Source of the DNA: Mucilaginibacter rubeus
GTDB lineage: Bacteria > Bacteroidota > Bacteroidia > Sphingobacteriales > Sphingobacteriaceae
NCBI RefSeq assembly: GCF_014643835.1
Contig: NZ_BMKD01000008.1
Coordinates: forward strand, 124,001-188,000
DNA length: 64,000 nt
Reading direction: 5' to 3'
The position numbers were made by a program, and so were the translations under genes. This document shows, piece by piece, positions 47,867 through 56,412 of this stretch (positions are counted from its first letter, which is position 1; the number at the start of each line of letters is the position of its first letter). A model generated the notes under the pieces. It searched no databases. It had not been told where the DNA came from and worked only from the letters and a program-made list of their open reading frames with translations.

Positions 47867-49507
47867 ATGAAAAATATTAAATTCTGCTTCGGCAGAAGCA
47901 AAACATGGTTAATTATAGCAGCAGTTATTGCATGCTCATTTTCAAGCTGTCAGAAAAATCTTTTAGATAAACAGCCCTTATCCGCATTATCAGATGCTTC
48001 TTTTTGGAAATCAGCATCAGATGCAAAGCTGGCCCTTGCAGGTGTATATAATTCAGGAGCCGGATATACCGGTTACAATTTCTGGGCAGGTACTTCAATG
48101 GTAAACCTCGATCTGATGGCAGGTGATGGCTCGGAAAAAGAATCGATCCCAGACCATTTTACTGACGGCACCCTGAATGCTTCATATGGTTTTGTCGGTT
48201 CCTACTATTCTGGGGCCTATAATCAAATTACCAAGTGTAATAATTTTCTGGATCACATAGACGGTGTGACTATGGACGCTACCGCAAAAAACGTAATGAT
48301 TGGTGAAGTGCGTACGATCAGGGCTTATAATTATTTCAACCTCGCGCTCTATTTCGGCAACATACCGTTGATACAGCATGTACAAACAGTTGAGCAGTCC
48401 AACAGCAATACGCAAACTAACCAGGCAGGCGTATATGCCTTTTGCGAGACCGAGTTAAAGGCTGCCGCTGTGCTTATGCCACCCAGTGTTTCAGATTCGC
48501 AGCAGGGACACATGACTGCTGCCTCGGCTTTGGCCATACTTGGCCGTTTACAAATGGCAGAGAAAAAATGGACGGACGCTGCTCAAAGTTACCAAACCAT
48601 CATTAATTTTGGTTACTATGTTATAGATCCAAGATACCGTGAATTATTTTTGAATGCAGGTGAGTTAAGCCATGAAGTCATTATGTCTATGCAGTATATT
48701 CAAAACACTTATAGTCATTCCTTACTTCAATATCTAACACCTGAGACTTGGGGAGGATGGCACCAATACTCTCCTTTCAATGAGCTTGTACAGGATTATG
48801 AATGTATGGATGGCTCGACGATTGACAAATCTCCATTATATGACAAAAATAACCCTTACAATAATCGCGACCCAAGGTTAGATTTTACTGTCATGATCAA
48901 CAATCGTACTAAATTCAGGGGTGCTTCTTACTCATCGGATCCGGGGACCAATAAGCCCGATAGGCTTGACGAATACCCGGGTGTGTGGAGCGGATATGCA
49001 ATTTATAAGTTCCTTGAGGATGATCCCACCCTTGGTAACGTAAGTAACGATGGCAATAACTTCCCTATCATCAGATATGCTGAAGTGCTTTTAGGCTATT
49101 TGGAATCGCAATTGGAGTCAGGTGCCCCAATCACGCAGTCGTTATTAGATCAAACTATTAATAAAGTGCGTGGAAGAGCCGCTGTAAAAATGCCGGCCGT
49201 AACCACTACAGATAAAGATGCATTGCGTACGATTATAAGAAGAGAGCGCCATATAGAATTTGCGTTTGAAGGCCTTAGATATTATGATTGCTTACGCTGG
49301 GGGATAATCGGGTCAGAAAACAACCGTCAATTTACAGGTATGAAACTGACTAATTCACCATCAACTTACACGCAATTCCCGGTAGATGCTAATGGCTTTT
49401 ATCTGTACAAAAAACGGGCCTTTATTATCGGGAAAAATGAGTTATGGCCAATTCCTCAATCAGAAATTCAGATTAACCCTAATTTAAAGCAGAATCCGGG
49501 TTATTAG
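47867..49507 (+). CDS. SusD/RagB-like nutrient-binding lipoprotein
   Basis: The 546-residue protein has the lipoprotein signal IACSFSSCQKN (Cys at about 28). SusD features are EVRTIRAYNYFNLALYFGNIP (core VRTIRAYNYFNLALYFG, about 146-162), the RRERHIEFAFEGLRYYDCLR block and the C-terminal ELWPIPQSEIQINPN. It is the surface binding partner of the preceding SusC. Confidence 0.92.
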   Translation: MKNIKFCFGRSKTWLIIAAVIACSFSSCQKNLLDKQPLSALSDASFWKSASDAKLALAGVYNSGAGYTGYNFWAGTSMVNLDLMAGDGSEKESIPDHFTDGTLNASYGFVGSYYSGAYNQITKCNNFLDHIDGVTMDATAKNVMIGEVRTIRAYNYFNLALYFGNIPLIQHVQTVEQSNSNTQTNQAGVYAFCETELKAAAVLMPPSVSDSQQGHMTAASALAILGRLQMAEKKWTDAAQSYQTIINFGYYVIDPRYRELFLNAGELSHEVIMSMQYIQNTYSHSLLQYLTPETWGGWHQYSPFNELVQDYECMDGSTIDKSPLYDKNNPYNNRDPRLDFTVMINNRTKFRGASYSSDPGTNKPDRLDEYPGVWSGYAIYKFLEDDPTLGNVSNDGNNFPIIRYAEVLLGYLESQLESGAPITQSLLDQTINKVRGRAAVKMPAVTTTDKDALRTIIRRERHIEFAFEGLRYYDCLRWGIIGSENNRQFTGMKLTNSPSTYTQFPVDANGFYLYKKRAFIIGKNELWPIPQSEIQINPNLKQNPGY

Positions 49508-49608
49508 GTAATAAATTTGGTTTAATTGGTAGCCCTGAGGGCGGCAGCGGATGGAAGTGTGGCCTTTTCAGGGCCACCTTCCTGATGTTGCTTTTTAGGA
49601 AAAATCGT

Positions 49609-49698
49609 ATGAAAAGAAGAACTTTAATAAAAGGATTAGCCACGGGATTGTTGTCCGGGTATTGTCTAAATTTCAAGAAAATCATTTTTTCAGATTAA
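49609..49698 (+). pseudogene. Remnant: twin-arginine signal peptide of a lost gene
   Basis: A 29-codon frame encodes MKRRTLIKGLATGLLSGYCL and then nine residues before TAA. The N-terminus is a convincing Tat signal (KRRTLIKG plus hydrophobic stretch), normally followed by a whole folded enzyme. It sits between susD and the GH29 gene, where PULs carry enzyme genes. A deletion that removed the rest of a Tat-exported enzyme is the simplest reading; a real small peptide cannot be excluded. Confidence 0.5.
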
Positions 49699-49769
49699 AG
49701 AATTTAAATGAATAGCTTTTGTATTTCGTGGAAAATCCACTTTTAAATAACAATAATCAGTAATTAATT

Positions 49770-51542
49770 ATGAGCAGAATTTTAGGAGTTGTTTTATTTA
49801 TCGTGGTAGCGTCATTTAAACTAAGCGCCCAAAACGTTAAGTGGGAAACAAAAACTACATCAAAAACACAGCTCCCCCCATTTCCGGCCATTCCGGCGCG
49901 ATTGCCAATTGATAGTGTACCCATGGGAGATTGGAAATCGTTTCCTGAATTTAAATTGGATATTCCTATTGCTGAAGGGCCGTTTGAGCCAAACTGGGAA
50001 TCGATTGAAAAGAATTATCCAGGCGAACCCGATTGGCTTCGTGAGGCGAAGTTTGGTATATGGGTTCACTTTGGACCGCAAGCGGCAGGTGAAAGCGGCG
50101 ATTGGTACGCGCGCAGGCTTTATACGCCGGGGACGAAAGCCTATAATAATCACCTCAAGAAATATGGTCACCCTTCCGAAGCTGGATACAAAGAAGTGCT
50201 TCGTGATTGGAACCCTATCAAACTTGACCCTGCTAAATTGACTAAGATATATAAAGATGCTGGGGCCCGGTTCCTGGTGATTCAGGGCGTACATCATGAC
50301 AATTATGATATGTGGAATTCGCGTTATCAGCCATGGAATTCTGTTAATATTGGCCCCAAGCGCGATATAATTGGCGAATGGGCTAAAGCTTGCCGGGCAA
50401 ATGGTATGCGTTATGGAGTAACTTTCCATCACGAATATACCTGGTGGTGGTGGCAAACAGCGTTTGGGAGCGACAAAGTTGGCGAAAAAAAAGGCATTCC
50501 TTACGATGGTAACCTCACCTTAGCCGATGGTAAAGGCAAATGGTGGCAAGGATATGATCCGCGTTTACTTTACGGAATTGACCTGCGCGAATACAAAGGC
50601 GTTGAAAAGGAAGCGGCTTCTCCATGGAACCCACCGCCAGCCGGCATTTTCAATAATCATTTGGACTATGCCAAATGGTATGCCACTCGATGGGCATTAA
50701 GGATGATGGATGTGGTAGAACATTACGACCCGGATTTTATTTACACCGACGGCACGGTTCAAGGGCCATTTACAGGTAATGGAACAGGCACCGGGTTAAA
50801 AGCCGATGCCATGCAAACGGTTATTGCTGATTATTATAACCGTACGCTTAAAAAGCGCGGGGCGGTAAACACATTTAGCATCGTAAAATTCCGCGATAAA
50901 ACAAATGGCACAGTAAATACCGAGGAATTCGGAATTCCGGCGAATATAAAAACAGATCAACCCTGGATAGCAGAAGCGCCGGTAGGCGACTGGTTTTACG
51001 AACCTGGATTTACATATGACTCGGGCATGGTAATCCGTTATATTATAGAGGCCATAGCCCGCGACGGAAACGCGGCAGTATGTATCTCGATTTTGCCCGA
51101 TGGATCACTGAATAAGGGCAGCCAGCAGCTATTAAAGGAAGTGGGTGTTTGGATGCGCCGTAACGGCGAGGCCGTTTATGGAAGCTATGCGTGGGCCATC
51201 CCTGGTGAAGGAGAACAAGTGAATGGCAAGTTGAAGATGCTGCCCCCAGGGGCATTGACACACAGGCAGGCTGAATTTAAATTCGGTCCTCAGGACTTTC
51301 GTTTTACCAGGGGTAAAAATGGAGCGTTGTATGCTTTTTGCATGACAGTACCTTTACCCGGAACACGCTTGATGATAAGATCATTAGGAACAGATTCAAA
51401 GCATCTTACCAAGGAAATTAAATCTGTGACCCTGTTGGGTTATAACGGTAAACTGCAATGGAAACAGGAAGCTGAAGGGCTGTCTGTCACCTGCCCATCG
51501 AACATGGCGTTCTCGACATCCGTTGTGTTCAGGATTGATTAA
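49770..51542 (+). CDS. Alpha-L-fucosidase, GH29 (large form)
   Basis: The 590-residue secreted enzyme (signal peptide ending in KLSAQ) has GH29 blocks: LREAKFGIWVHFGPQ (about 89-103), VIQGVHHDNYDMWNSRY, and the nucleophile region PDFIYTDGTV (Asp at about 329). It has an N-terminal extension of some 65 residues and an insertion (about 225-300) compared with the 451-residue GH29 enzyme at 18,576, so the two are distant subfamily members. It is the only intact hydrolase gene of locus B and suggests a fucose-containing glycan. Confidence 0.88.
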   Translation: MSRILGVVLFIVVASFKLSAQNVKWETKTTSKTQLPPFPAIPARLPIDSVPMGDWKSFPEFKLDIPIAEGPFEPNWESIEKNYPGEPDWLREAKFGIWVHFGPQAAGESGDWYARRLYTPGTKAYNNHLKKYGHPSEAGYKEVLRDWNPIKLDPAKLTKIYKDAGARFLVIQGVHHDNYDMWNSRYQPWNSVNIGPKRDIIGEWAKACRANGMRYGVTFHHEYTWWWWQTAFGSDKVGEKKGIPYDGNLTLADGKGKWWQGYDPRLLYGIDLREYKGVEKEAASPWNPPPAGIFNNHLDYAKWYATRWALRMMDVVEHYDPDFIYTDGTVQGPFTGNGTGTGLKADAMQTVIADYYNRTLKKRGAVNTFSIVKFRDKTNGTVNTEEFGIPANIKTDQPWIAEAPVGDWFYEPGFTYDSGMVIRYIIEAIARDGNAAVCISILPDGSLNKGSQQLLKEVGVWMRRNGEAVYGSYAWAIPGEGEQVNGKLKMLPPGALTHRQAEFKFGPQDFRFTRGKNGALYAFCMTVPLPGTRLMIRSLGTDSKHLTKEIKSVTLLGYNGKLQWKQEAEGLSVTCPSNMAFSTSVVFRID

Positions 51543-51558
51543 GCAGTTAATCTTATTA

Positions 51559-51596
51559 ACGACAATAAGGGGACCTTTTTATCCCCTTATTGTCGT
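51559..51596. terminator. Bidirectional hairpin terminator between GH29 and SnoaL genes
   Basis: Perfect 15-bp arms ACGACAATAAGGGGA (51559-51573) and TCCCCTTATTGTCGT (51582-51596) enclose an 8-nt T-rich loop. It sits between convergent stops at 51542 and 51621. Confidence 0.8.
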
Positions 51597-51620
51597 AAGT
51601 TACAGAAATTCGAATTTAAT

Positions 51621-52100
51621 TTAGAACATCGGATTGTTATTGGCACGCCTGTCTGGCATCTGCATCATAGCATCCCAATGCTCGGCTAATTTTCCATTTT
51701 CTAAACGATAAATATCAATAAACCTTGATTCTTTCCCTGCCATTTCATACCGTGAATGAAGGATAACAATATCGCCATCTGCAACAATATGTTTAAACTC
51801 AATTTTCTGGTGGGATATGCCTTTAGAGATAAGCATTTTTACAAGAGCCTTTACTCCTTCCGGGCCGTCAGCTATTGTTGGGTTATGTTGTAAGAAATTC
51901 TTACTCATATACTCATCAACCGCAGAAGTATCCAGATCCCCAAAAATTCTTTGGTAAGCTGTGCTAGCTATTTTCTTGTTGTCTTCTTCTTGTTTCATAA
52001 CACTATTTTTATTTTTTAGAGAATGATTTACTTTTTGTGCCTGTACACAAGTTAGATTTACCGCAAAAAACAGTATTGCTGCTATTAGTTTTACTTTCAT
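51621..52100 (-). CDS. Exported SnoaL-like / NTF2-fold protein
   Basis: The 159-residue protein has a signal peptide (VNLTCVQAQ) and a SnoaL-like domain with FLQHNPTIADGPEGVKALVK (about 69-88) and FIDIYRLENGKLAEHWDAMM (about 126-145). It is probably periplasmic, unlike the cytoplasmic SnoaL-like protein encoded at 40,024. Its upstream region carries an HxlR operator nearly identical to that at 39,936 and, divergent from it, the decayed start of an hxlR gene. The intact HxlR protein may now control both genes (inference). Confidence 0.82.
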   Translation of the reverse strand: MKVKLIAAILFFAVNLTCVQAQKVNHSLKNKNSVMKQEEDNKKIASTAYQRIFGDLDTSAVDEYMSKNFLQHNPTIADGPEGVKALVKMLISKGISHQKIEFKHIVADGDIVILHSRYEMAGKESRFIDIYRLENGKLAEHWDAMMQMPDRRANNNPMF

Positions 52101-52129
52101 TTTCTCTTTTCTTAAGTGGTTGTGTAAAT

Positions 52130-52160
52130 GTATGCTGTGAGTTACGTTTACACAAGTACT
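52130..52160 (-). promoter_or_regulatory. Promoter of the exported SnoaL-like gene
   Basis: On the minus strand, TTG at the edge of the HxlR operator is followed after 20 bp by TACATTTA, resembling the Bacteroidota -33/-7 pattern. The arrangement relative to the operator matches copy 1 at 39963-39993. Confidence 0.5.
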
Positions 52161-52182
52161 TACCTGATGGTAAGGTACTTAC
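52151..52182. promoter_or_regulatory. HxlR operator, copy 2 (inverted)
   Basis: The reverse complement of this site is GTAAGTACCTTACC, five bases, then GTAAGTACTTGTG. It matches copy 1 (39936-39967) at all 27 positions outside the five central bases. It faces the SnoaL gene and the hxlR remnant in the same order as copy 1. Confidence 0.78.
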
Positions 52183-52213
52183 TGAAACGTTAGAAATATT
52201 GAATATCAATGAG

Positions 52214-52315
52214 ATGAAATCTAAAAATGATTTACAAGCATTCGAAAACTGTCCGGTAGGGAAGTATGTTTGGTGGCGGAGAACAAGTCTATATCGATTA
52301 TCCCTTTTTAAATGA
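52214..52315 (+). pseudogene. Decayed 5' end of an hxlR gene
   Basis: An ATG at 52214 opens a 33-codon frame whose residues ENCPVGKYV match the start of the HxlR core (NCPVRK in the intact copy). It then loses the family pattern at WWRR and stops. A GGGE-like continuation is visible in another frame, so a frameshift and deletion are likely. Its distance to the operator and divergence from a SnoaL gene copy the intact module at 39.6-40.4 kb. Confidence 0.65.
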
Positions 52316-52862
52316 TTAAATGGCGACCAATTATCTGAAAAATGATTATGCCTTCTTACCCTATTAAGCGAAGAACACATCAAAAAGTTCTGAAAAATCG
52401 AAAAGTATCTACTTTATAAAAAGCTATTTTGAGACAGTCTAAAAAATAGCTTTCAAAGTGCTTTAAACAACGATTATTGTTAAATTTTTATAGAAAAAAC
52501 CACCCCGTTCGGCCATACTCAAACATTTCGCGATCTGCCAAAATATCCCCCTTACCGATAGCCAATTGATAACGATGCATTGCCGTATAAATTAAGGCCA
52601 AGTCTTGGCTTTAATATTTACATTATAGAAACCACGATTGCGTAATGAATGAAATCAAATTTTGACATTCGTCAATACTTCTACAAAGTTTTGTCGACGT
52701 ATTTCTGTCTGTTAATCATACCCTCTCGACAGAACCAAAATCCGGAAAACAACTATTGTCTTAACGCAAAGGGGATCGAACCCTTTCGATAATTAATATT
52801 TGCTATGAAATCTGATAAACCAAATTATAATATATTGTTTATTAAAAACGTATAATAATCTT
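52316..52862. other. 550-bp region without a gene, junction between cargo and mobilization module
   Basis: This is AT-rich sequence between the hxlR remnant and the first gene of the mobilization region. No ORF with family signal was found, and no clear terminator or repeat was seen. It probably holds the promoter for the 52,863 gene. Confidence 0.4.
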
Positions 52863-53609
52863 ATGATATCGGATACCTATTTCAAGTTTCGCGGTCGCTT
52901 TGAGTTAAATCCTCACCGGTATGATATCGGTTGGCTAATATTTACAGACAGGATTTTCGGTTTAAATTTCCTTGTCAATAAGATTTATAAGATCAAAAAA
53001 GATGAGTACGCTACGTTTTACAATTACCAGTTAAATCACTACCTTGAGGGAAACGCCGGACAGGAAGAGGCTTTTTTCGATCATGTTTATGATATTGTAA
53101 ATACCAGGATTAAATTCTACAAAGGGCTTAAGCCGTCCGCCCAGGGATTGAAATTTACCGCCAAACTGGAAGCGTTTCTGGCATACCTGGAAAGTATTGA
53201 TCAGTGGCACAAAACACAGCCCTTGGAATCAGTTATCGCTGATAAAAATAAACAGATTGACCAGTTAGAAGCAAAAATCAAAGAACTGGAGAACCAGATT
53301 AAAGATTACATTAAATATGAAGCCGGTGAAAAGATAGTCATCAGCAAGGACGGCCTGCCGGTGTTCATTGACCTGATTGATCAAATAAGGGATTTGAAGT
53401 TGCCGAACGATAATAAATTGGTAAACAGCCAAACGGCAAGCCCCTGGTATAAATTGATCGCCAAGAATTTTTTAAACGGAGATAAACCTATTGCTATAGG
53501 CACCGCTCAGAATTATTTCCCGGCCGATAAGGAAAACCCACCTCCGAAATACACGATCATCGCCGAAAAAGACAAACTCTTCAAAATTATACAAAAGCCT
53601 AAAAAATAG
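52863..53609 (+). CDS. Hypothetical protein with central coiled coil
   Basis: The family of this 248-residue cytoplasmic protein was not recognised. It has an N-terminal region rich in aromatic residues, an alpha-helical middle with a likely coiled coil (DKNKQIDQLEAKIKELENQI, about 127-146), and a C-terminal domain starting near VFIDLIDQIRDLKLPND. Its position before the DNA-binding and mobilization genes suggests a role in control or maintenance of the element, perhaps like RteC-type regulators, but no motif proves this. The stop codon lies inside a terminator hairpin. Confidence 0.7.
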   Translation: MISDTYFKFRGRFELNPHRYDIGWLIFTDRIFGLNFLVNKIYKIKKDEYATFYNYQLNHYLEGNAGQEEAFFDHVYDIVNTRIKFYKGLKPSAQGLKFTAKLEAFLAYLESIDQWHKTQPLESVIADKNKQIDQLEAKIKELENQIKDYIKYEAGEKIVISKDGLPVFIDLIDQIRDLKLPNDNKLVNSQTASPWYKLIAKNFLNGDKPIAIGTAQNYFPADKENPPPKYTIIAEKDKLFKIIQKPKK

Positions 53610-53616
53610 GCTTTTG
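53592..53616 (+). terminator. Terminator overlapping the end of the coiled-coil gene
   Basis: Arms CAAAAGCCTA / TAGGCTTTTG (10 bp, loop AAAAA) are followed by TCTTTTC. The TAG of the right arm is the stop codon of the preceding gene. Confidence 0.8.
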
Positions 53617-53874
53617 TCTTTTCATTCGTGACCAAACGCCTCCAATGGTCATTCATTTTGCTGTTTTAGCCCTCATTTTTGAACCATTGTATTTAGTGGC
53701 TGGTATTTTATTGTTCCGCTGAACGGGTTTAATAAAGAAAGGAGGTTATCACGGTGCGAAACTAAACAAGATTTAATATACAAACATTTGGGGTCACCCT
53801 ATTAAAGTCCCCAATTAATAAAATAGCGCTTGCCCAAATTTGGACAAGAATTATTCACGAAAAAAATATCAACT

Positions 53875-54141
53875 ATGACAGCAATTGAATTGATCACTAA
53901 GGAGGATTTAAGGGAGTTTAAAGGAGAGTTATTGAAGGAGATCAAACAGCTGATGCAGCCCGGACAAGGGCAATCTAAGAAATGGCTGAGGAGCGTCGAA
54001 GTGCGGAAGCTGTTGGGCATCTCGCCCGGCACACTTCAGAACCTACGAATTAATGGAACACTGCGTTTTACCAAAGTAGGTAGTATTATGTATTACAAAC
54101 TGGAAGACATCAACGAGATCCTGGAGGGTGAAGGCAAATGA
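53875..54141 (+). CDS. Helix-turn-helix (MerR/excisionase-type) DNA-binding protein
   Basis: The protein has about 88 residues from the ATG at 53875 (MTAIELITKEDL); the frame also offers 53830. It shows the HTH_17-type pattern WLRSVEVRKLLGISPGTLQN (about 37-56), followed by the wing LRFTKVGSIMYYKLEDINEIL. Such small proteins act as excisionase-like or regulatory factors in Bacteroidota mobile elements. It overlaps the next gene by four bases (ATGA), so translation is coupled. Confidence 0.85.
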   Translation: MTAIELITKEDLREFKGELLKEIKQLMQPGQGQSKKWLRSVEVRKLLGISPGTLQNLRINGTLRFTKVGSIMYYKLEDINEILEGEGK

Positions 54142-54455
54142 AGTTGCAGAAGGAAATTGTTAAAGAATTGGCCGGTTATGCCAGCCTGGTCAGGCGCATG
54201 GAAAAAGACGACCGGCTGCTGCCAACGCATCTTAGCCTGTTTACAGGTTTGTTTGTCTGTTGGCAGCGGAACGGTTTTACAAGCCCGTTCAGTGTGACCC
54301 GGAAAACGCTTATGGCGTTTTCCAAGGTCGCGTCAATTGCAACGTATCACAAGTGTATCAAAGAACTCGATGAATATGGTTACATCCGCTATGAGCCATC
54401 ATACCACCCCAAACTCGGCAGCCAGGTATACTGGCCAGCCGGTTGGGAAGTGTAG
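54138..54455 (+). CDS. Small winged-helix-like protein of the mobile element
   Basis: The 105-residue protein is translationally coupled to the upstream HTH protein. The central part (FSVTRKTLMAFSKVASIATY, about 56-75, and CIKELDEYGYIRYEPSYHPK, about 78-97) looks like a winged helix with a beta-hairpin wing. This is a pattern seen in plasmid replication or partition regulators and in conserved small proteins of Bacteroidota elements. The function is not established. Confidence 0.7.
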   Translation: MKLQKEIVKELAGYASLVRRMEKDDRLLPTHLSLFTGLFVCWQRNGFTSPFSVTRKTLMAFSKVASIATYHKCIKELDEYGYIRYEPSYHPKLGSQVYWPAGWEV

Positions 54456-54844
54456 CCCGATACTTTGTATCGGTATATCTGTATACCGGGCTATACAAAT
54501 AGCTGCATATCGGAATAACTGGTTATTCCGATATATGGATAGACAGATATCCAGCTATATCAATCCGGTGCAGCCCTTGGCTGCACCGGTAATGATTTGC
54601 TTCGCAAATGAGGAAGGGAAAGCGGCGGTCGCTTTGCGAAAGCGAAGGGAGCAAGCGGAAGTTGGGCAGAGCCCTACTTTGCTTGCCCTACGCTTCGCTA
54701 CGGGGGTTTTACGTATCCTCCGGGGATACTTTAGGGCGTTTCCGCCTGTGAAATAAAAGAAAACAGGATACTCGGCGGTATCCTGTATATAGGAATAAAG
54801 GCATGACTGTATAAACAGCTATGCCGTCAATATGAAAGGATAGC
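54456..54844. other. Palindrome-rich region before the mobilization genes, candidate oriT
   Basis: This 389-bp region has no supported gene. It holds a series of strong inverted repeats: CCGATAC/GTATCGG (54457-54473), a 13-bp stem around TATCGGAATAAC/GTTATTCCGATA (54507-54534), CCGGTGCAGCC/GGCTGCACCGG (54565-54589) and ATTTGC/GCAAAT (54595-54609). Dense inverted repeats directly upstream of BtgA/BtgB-like genes are what an oriT would look like. No nick sequence could be identified. Confidence 0.5.
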
Positions 54845-55396
54845 ATGGAAGATATCAATGTAAGATCAGTGAGATACCCGGTTACGGTAGATCAGAAGTT
54901 TGAAAAGATCGCCCTTAAACTGGGCAGGACAAAGCGGCAGGTGTTTATCCAGATGGTCGATTACTTTTATAAAAGCAAGAAAGACCCGCTGGACCTGAAT
55001 GATGAGTTATTAAAAAATGCGCTGATGAAGAATCACCAGCAGTATATCGGTTTTATCAAAAGCCAGGAGAATATGTTGCTCATTCCGATCAAAACAGAAA
55101 TGGATCGGGTATCTGTATCACAAGCCAAGATCATCGAACGTTTTAATACGCAAATCCTCAAGGCGAATACGGATTTGCTAAATAATCAGCACGTGATGGC
55201 GCAAAAGTTAACCGGAATGGATGCGCTGATGGAAACGATTTCGAAAAATCAAAAAAGTAAGGAACACCTGAAAAAACAATTCCTGTTCATCTTTGATGGT
55301 TACATCAAATCACGGGAGGCTTTCGGGATGATGACATCGGCCAGGGAAAAAGATGAGTTGATCGCTGTTACCAGATCGCAGGTAAGTTTACTTTAA
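54845..55396 (+). CDS. BfmA/BtgA-like mobilization accessory protein
   Basis: The 183-residue protein has an N-terminal DNA-binding region VRYPVTVDQKFEKIALKLGR (about 8-27) with ribbon-helix-helix-like character, then a long helical part with coiled-coil potential. BtgA/BfmA proteins help the relaxase bind oriT in mobilizable Bacteroidota elements. It lies upstream of the relaxase-like gene; between them is a C/G-tract repeat (CCCCCTTTAGGGGGTTAGG, about 55408-55430). Confidence 0.82.
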   Translation: MEDINVRSVRYPVTVDQKFEKIALKLGRTKRQVFIQMVDYFYKSKKDPLDLNDELLKNALMKNHQQYIGFIKSQENMLLIPIKTEMDRVSVSQAKIIERFNTQILKANTDLLNNQHVMAQKLTGMDALMETISKNQKSKEHLKKQFLFIFDGYIKSREAFGMMTSAREKDELIAVTRSQVSLL

Positions 55397-55437
55397 TCAT
55401 ATATTTTAATTCCCCCTTTAGGGGGTTAGGGGGCTTT

Positions 55438-56412
55438 ATGTTTATCAATATCACGGACAGCAAAGAAGCAGCGAACAAAGGCAGCAGCGCGGGACTAGTA
55501 AATTACCTGGAAAAAGAAAACAGGATTGATCATAAGCAGGAACCTGAATACTGGTTCAATGGTAGGCAGATCAGAATCGAGCCTTATGAGGTCATGCGCA
55601 CCATAGATGGTAATGTCGCCAAGCTGGGTAAAGACGATGCTAAGTTTTTCTTAATCAATATCAGCCCGAGCCAGAAAGAGATCAGGTTTCTGAAAGAACA
55701 GTATGGCGAAGAAAGTGCTAAAGAACATATGAAAGGCTTTGCGGTCAGGGTGATGGATGCCTACGCAAAAAACTTTAACCGGGATGGTGTGAACAGTAAC
55801 CAAGACTTGTTATGGTTCGCCAAGTTGGAAAACTACCGTTACTACAGCCATACTGATCCGGAAGTAAAACAAGGTTTAAAACAACGGGGCGAACGTAAAG
55901 AGGGTGAGCAGATGCATGTGCAGGTTATTGTCAGCCGTAAGGATATAACCAATAAGATCAAGCTTAGCCCAATGAACACCTCAAGAGGAAAAAATGGAGA
56001 GCATTCTAAAAAGATGGGGCAGTTTGACCGGGTAGCATTCAAACAGAGCGGAGAATCTCTTTTCGACAGCCTGTTTGGATTTGACAGGCAGTTAAAAGAT
56101 ACGATGGCATATGCCAATGTTCAAAAGAACGGGGAGCTATCACAGCGGGAACAATTAGGTGTGTTGGCCGAAGGAGCTTCGCAAAATTACAAAAGCAGGT
56201 CGGTGGCTAATGAACTCGCTCAGGGAGTTGCGGAAGGCTTATTTACGACAACAGCGAATATGCTATCGGCAGCGGGTAAGACAGCCGCAAGCTTCCTAGA
56301 AGTGATGCTGGAACCGATGTATACAGGAGGTGCTAATATTGTCCCTGAAAGCGAGGCCGAGGCAAAGAAAAAACGAAAGAAAAAATACCAGGGCCAGCAG
56401 ATCTCGCATTGA
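55438..56412 (+). CDS. BtgB/MobB-like mobilization protein (DUF5712), probable relaxase
   Basis: The 324-residue protein resembles DUF5712/BtgB-type mobilization proteins. A conserved N-terminal block runs from MFINITDSKEAANKGSSAGL (1-20) to LVNYLEKEN. The central LLWFAKLENYRYYSHTDPEV region and a histidine in GEQMHVQVIVSRKD (about 158-171) fit a relaxase-type metal site. The C-terminus ends in a basic run (KKKRKKKY). It would nick and lead the element DNA during transfer driven by a helper conjugative system. Relaxase activity is inferred. Confidence 0.82.
   Translation: MFINITDSKEAANKGSSAGLVNYLEKENRIDHKQEPEYWFNGRQIRIEPYEVMRTIDGNVAKLGKDDAKFFLINISPSQKEIRFLKEQYGEESAKEHMKGFAVRVMDAYAKNFNRDGVNSNQDLLWFAKLENYRYYSHTDPEVKQGLKQRGERKEGEQMHVQVIVSRKDITNKIKLSPMNTSRGKNGEHSKKMGQFDRVAFKQSGESLFDSLFGFDRQLKDTMAYANVQKNGELSQREQLGVLAEGASQNYKSRSVANELAQGVAEGLFTTTANMLSAAGKTAASFLEVMLEPMYTGGANIVPESEAEAKKKRKKKYQGQQISH

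Noticed and set aside
54337-54756. 139-codon plus-strand frame across the palindrome region
   Set aside because: It starts inside a real gene in another frame and runs through hairpins; the residue pattern has no domain and no RBS is seen.
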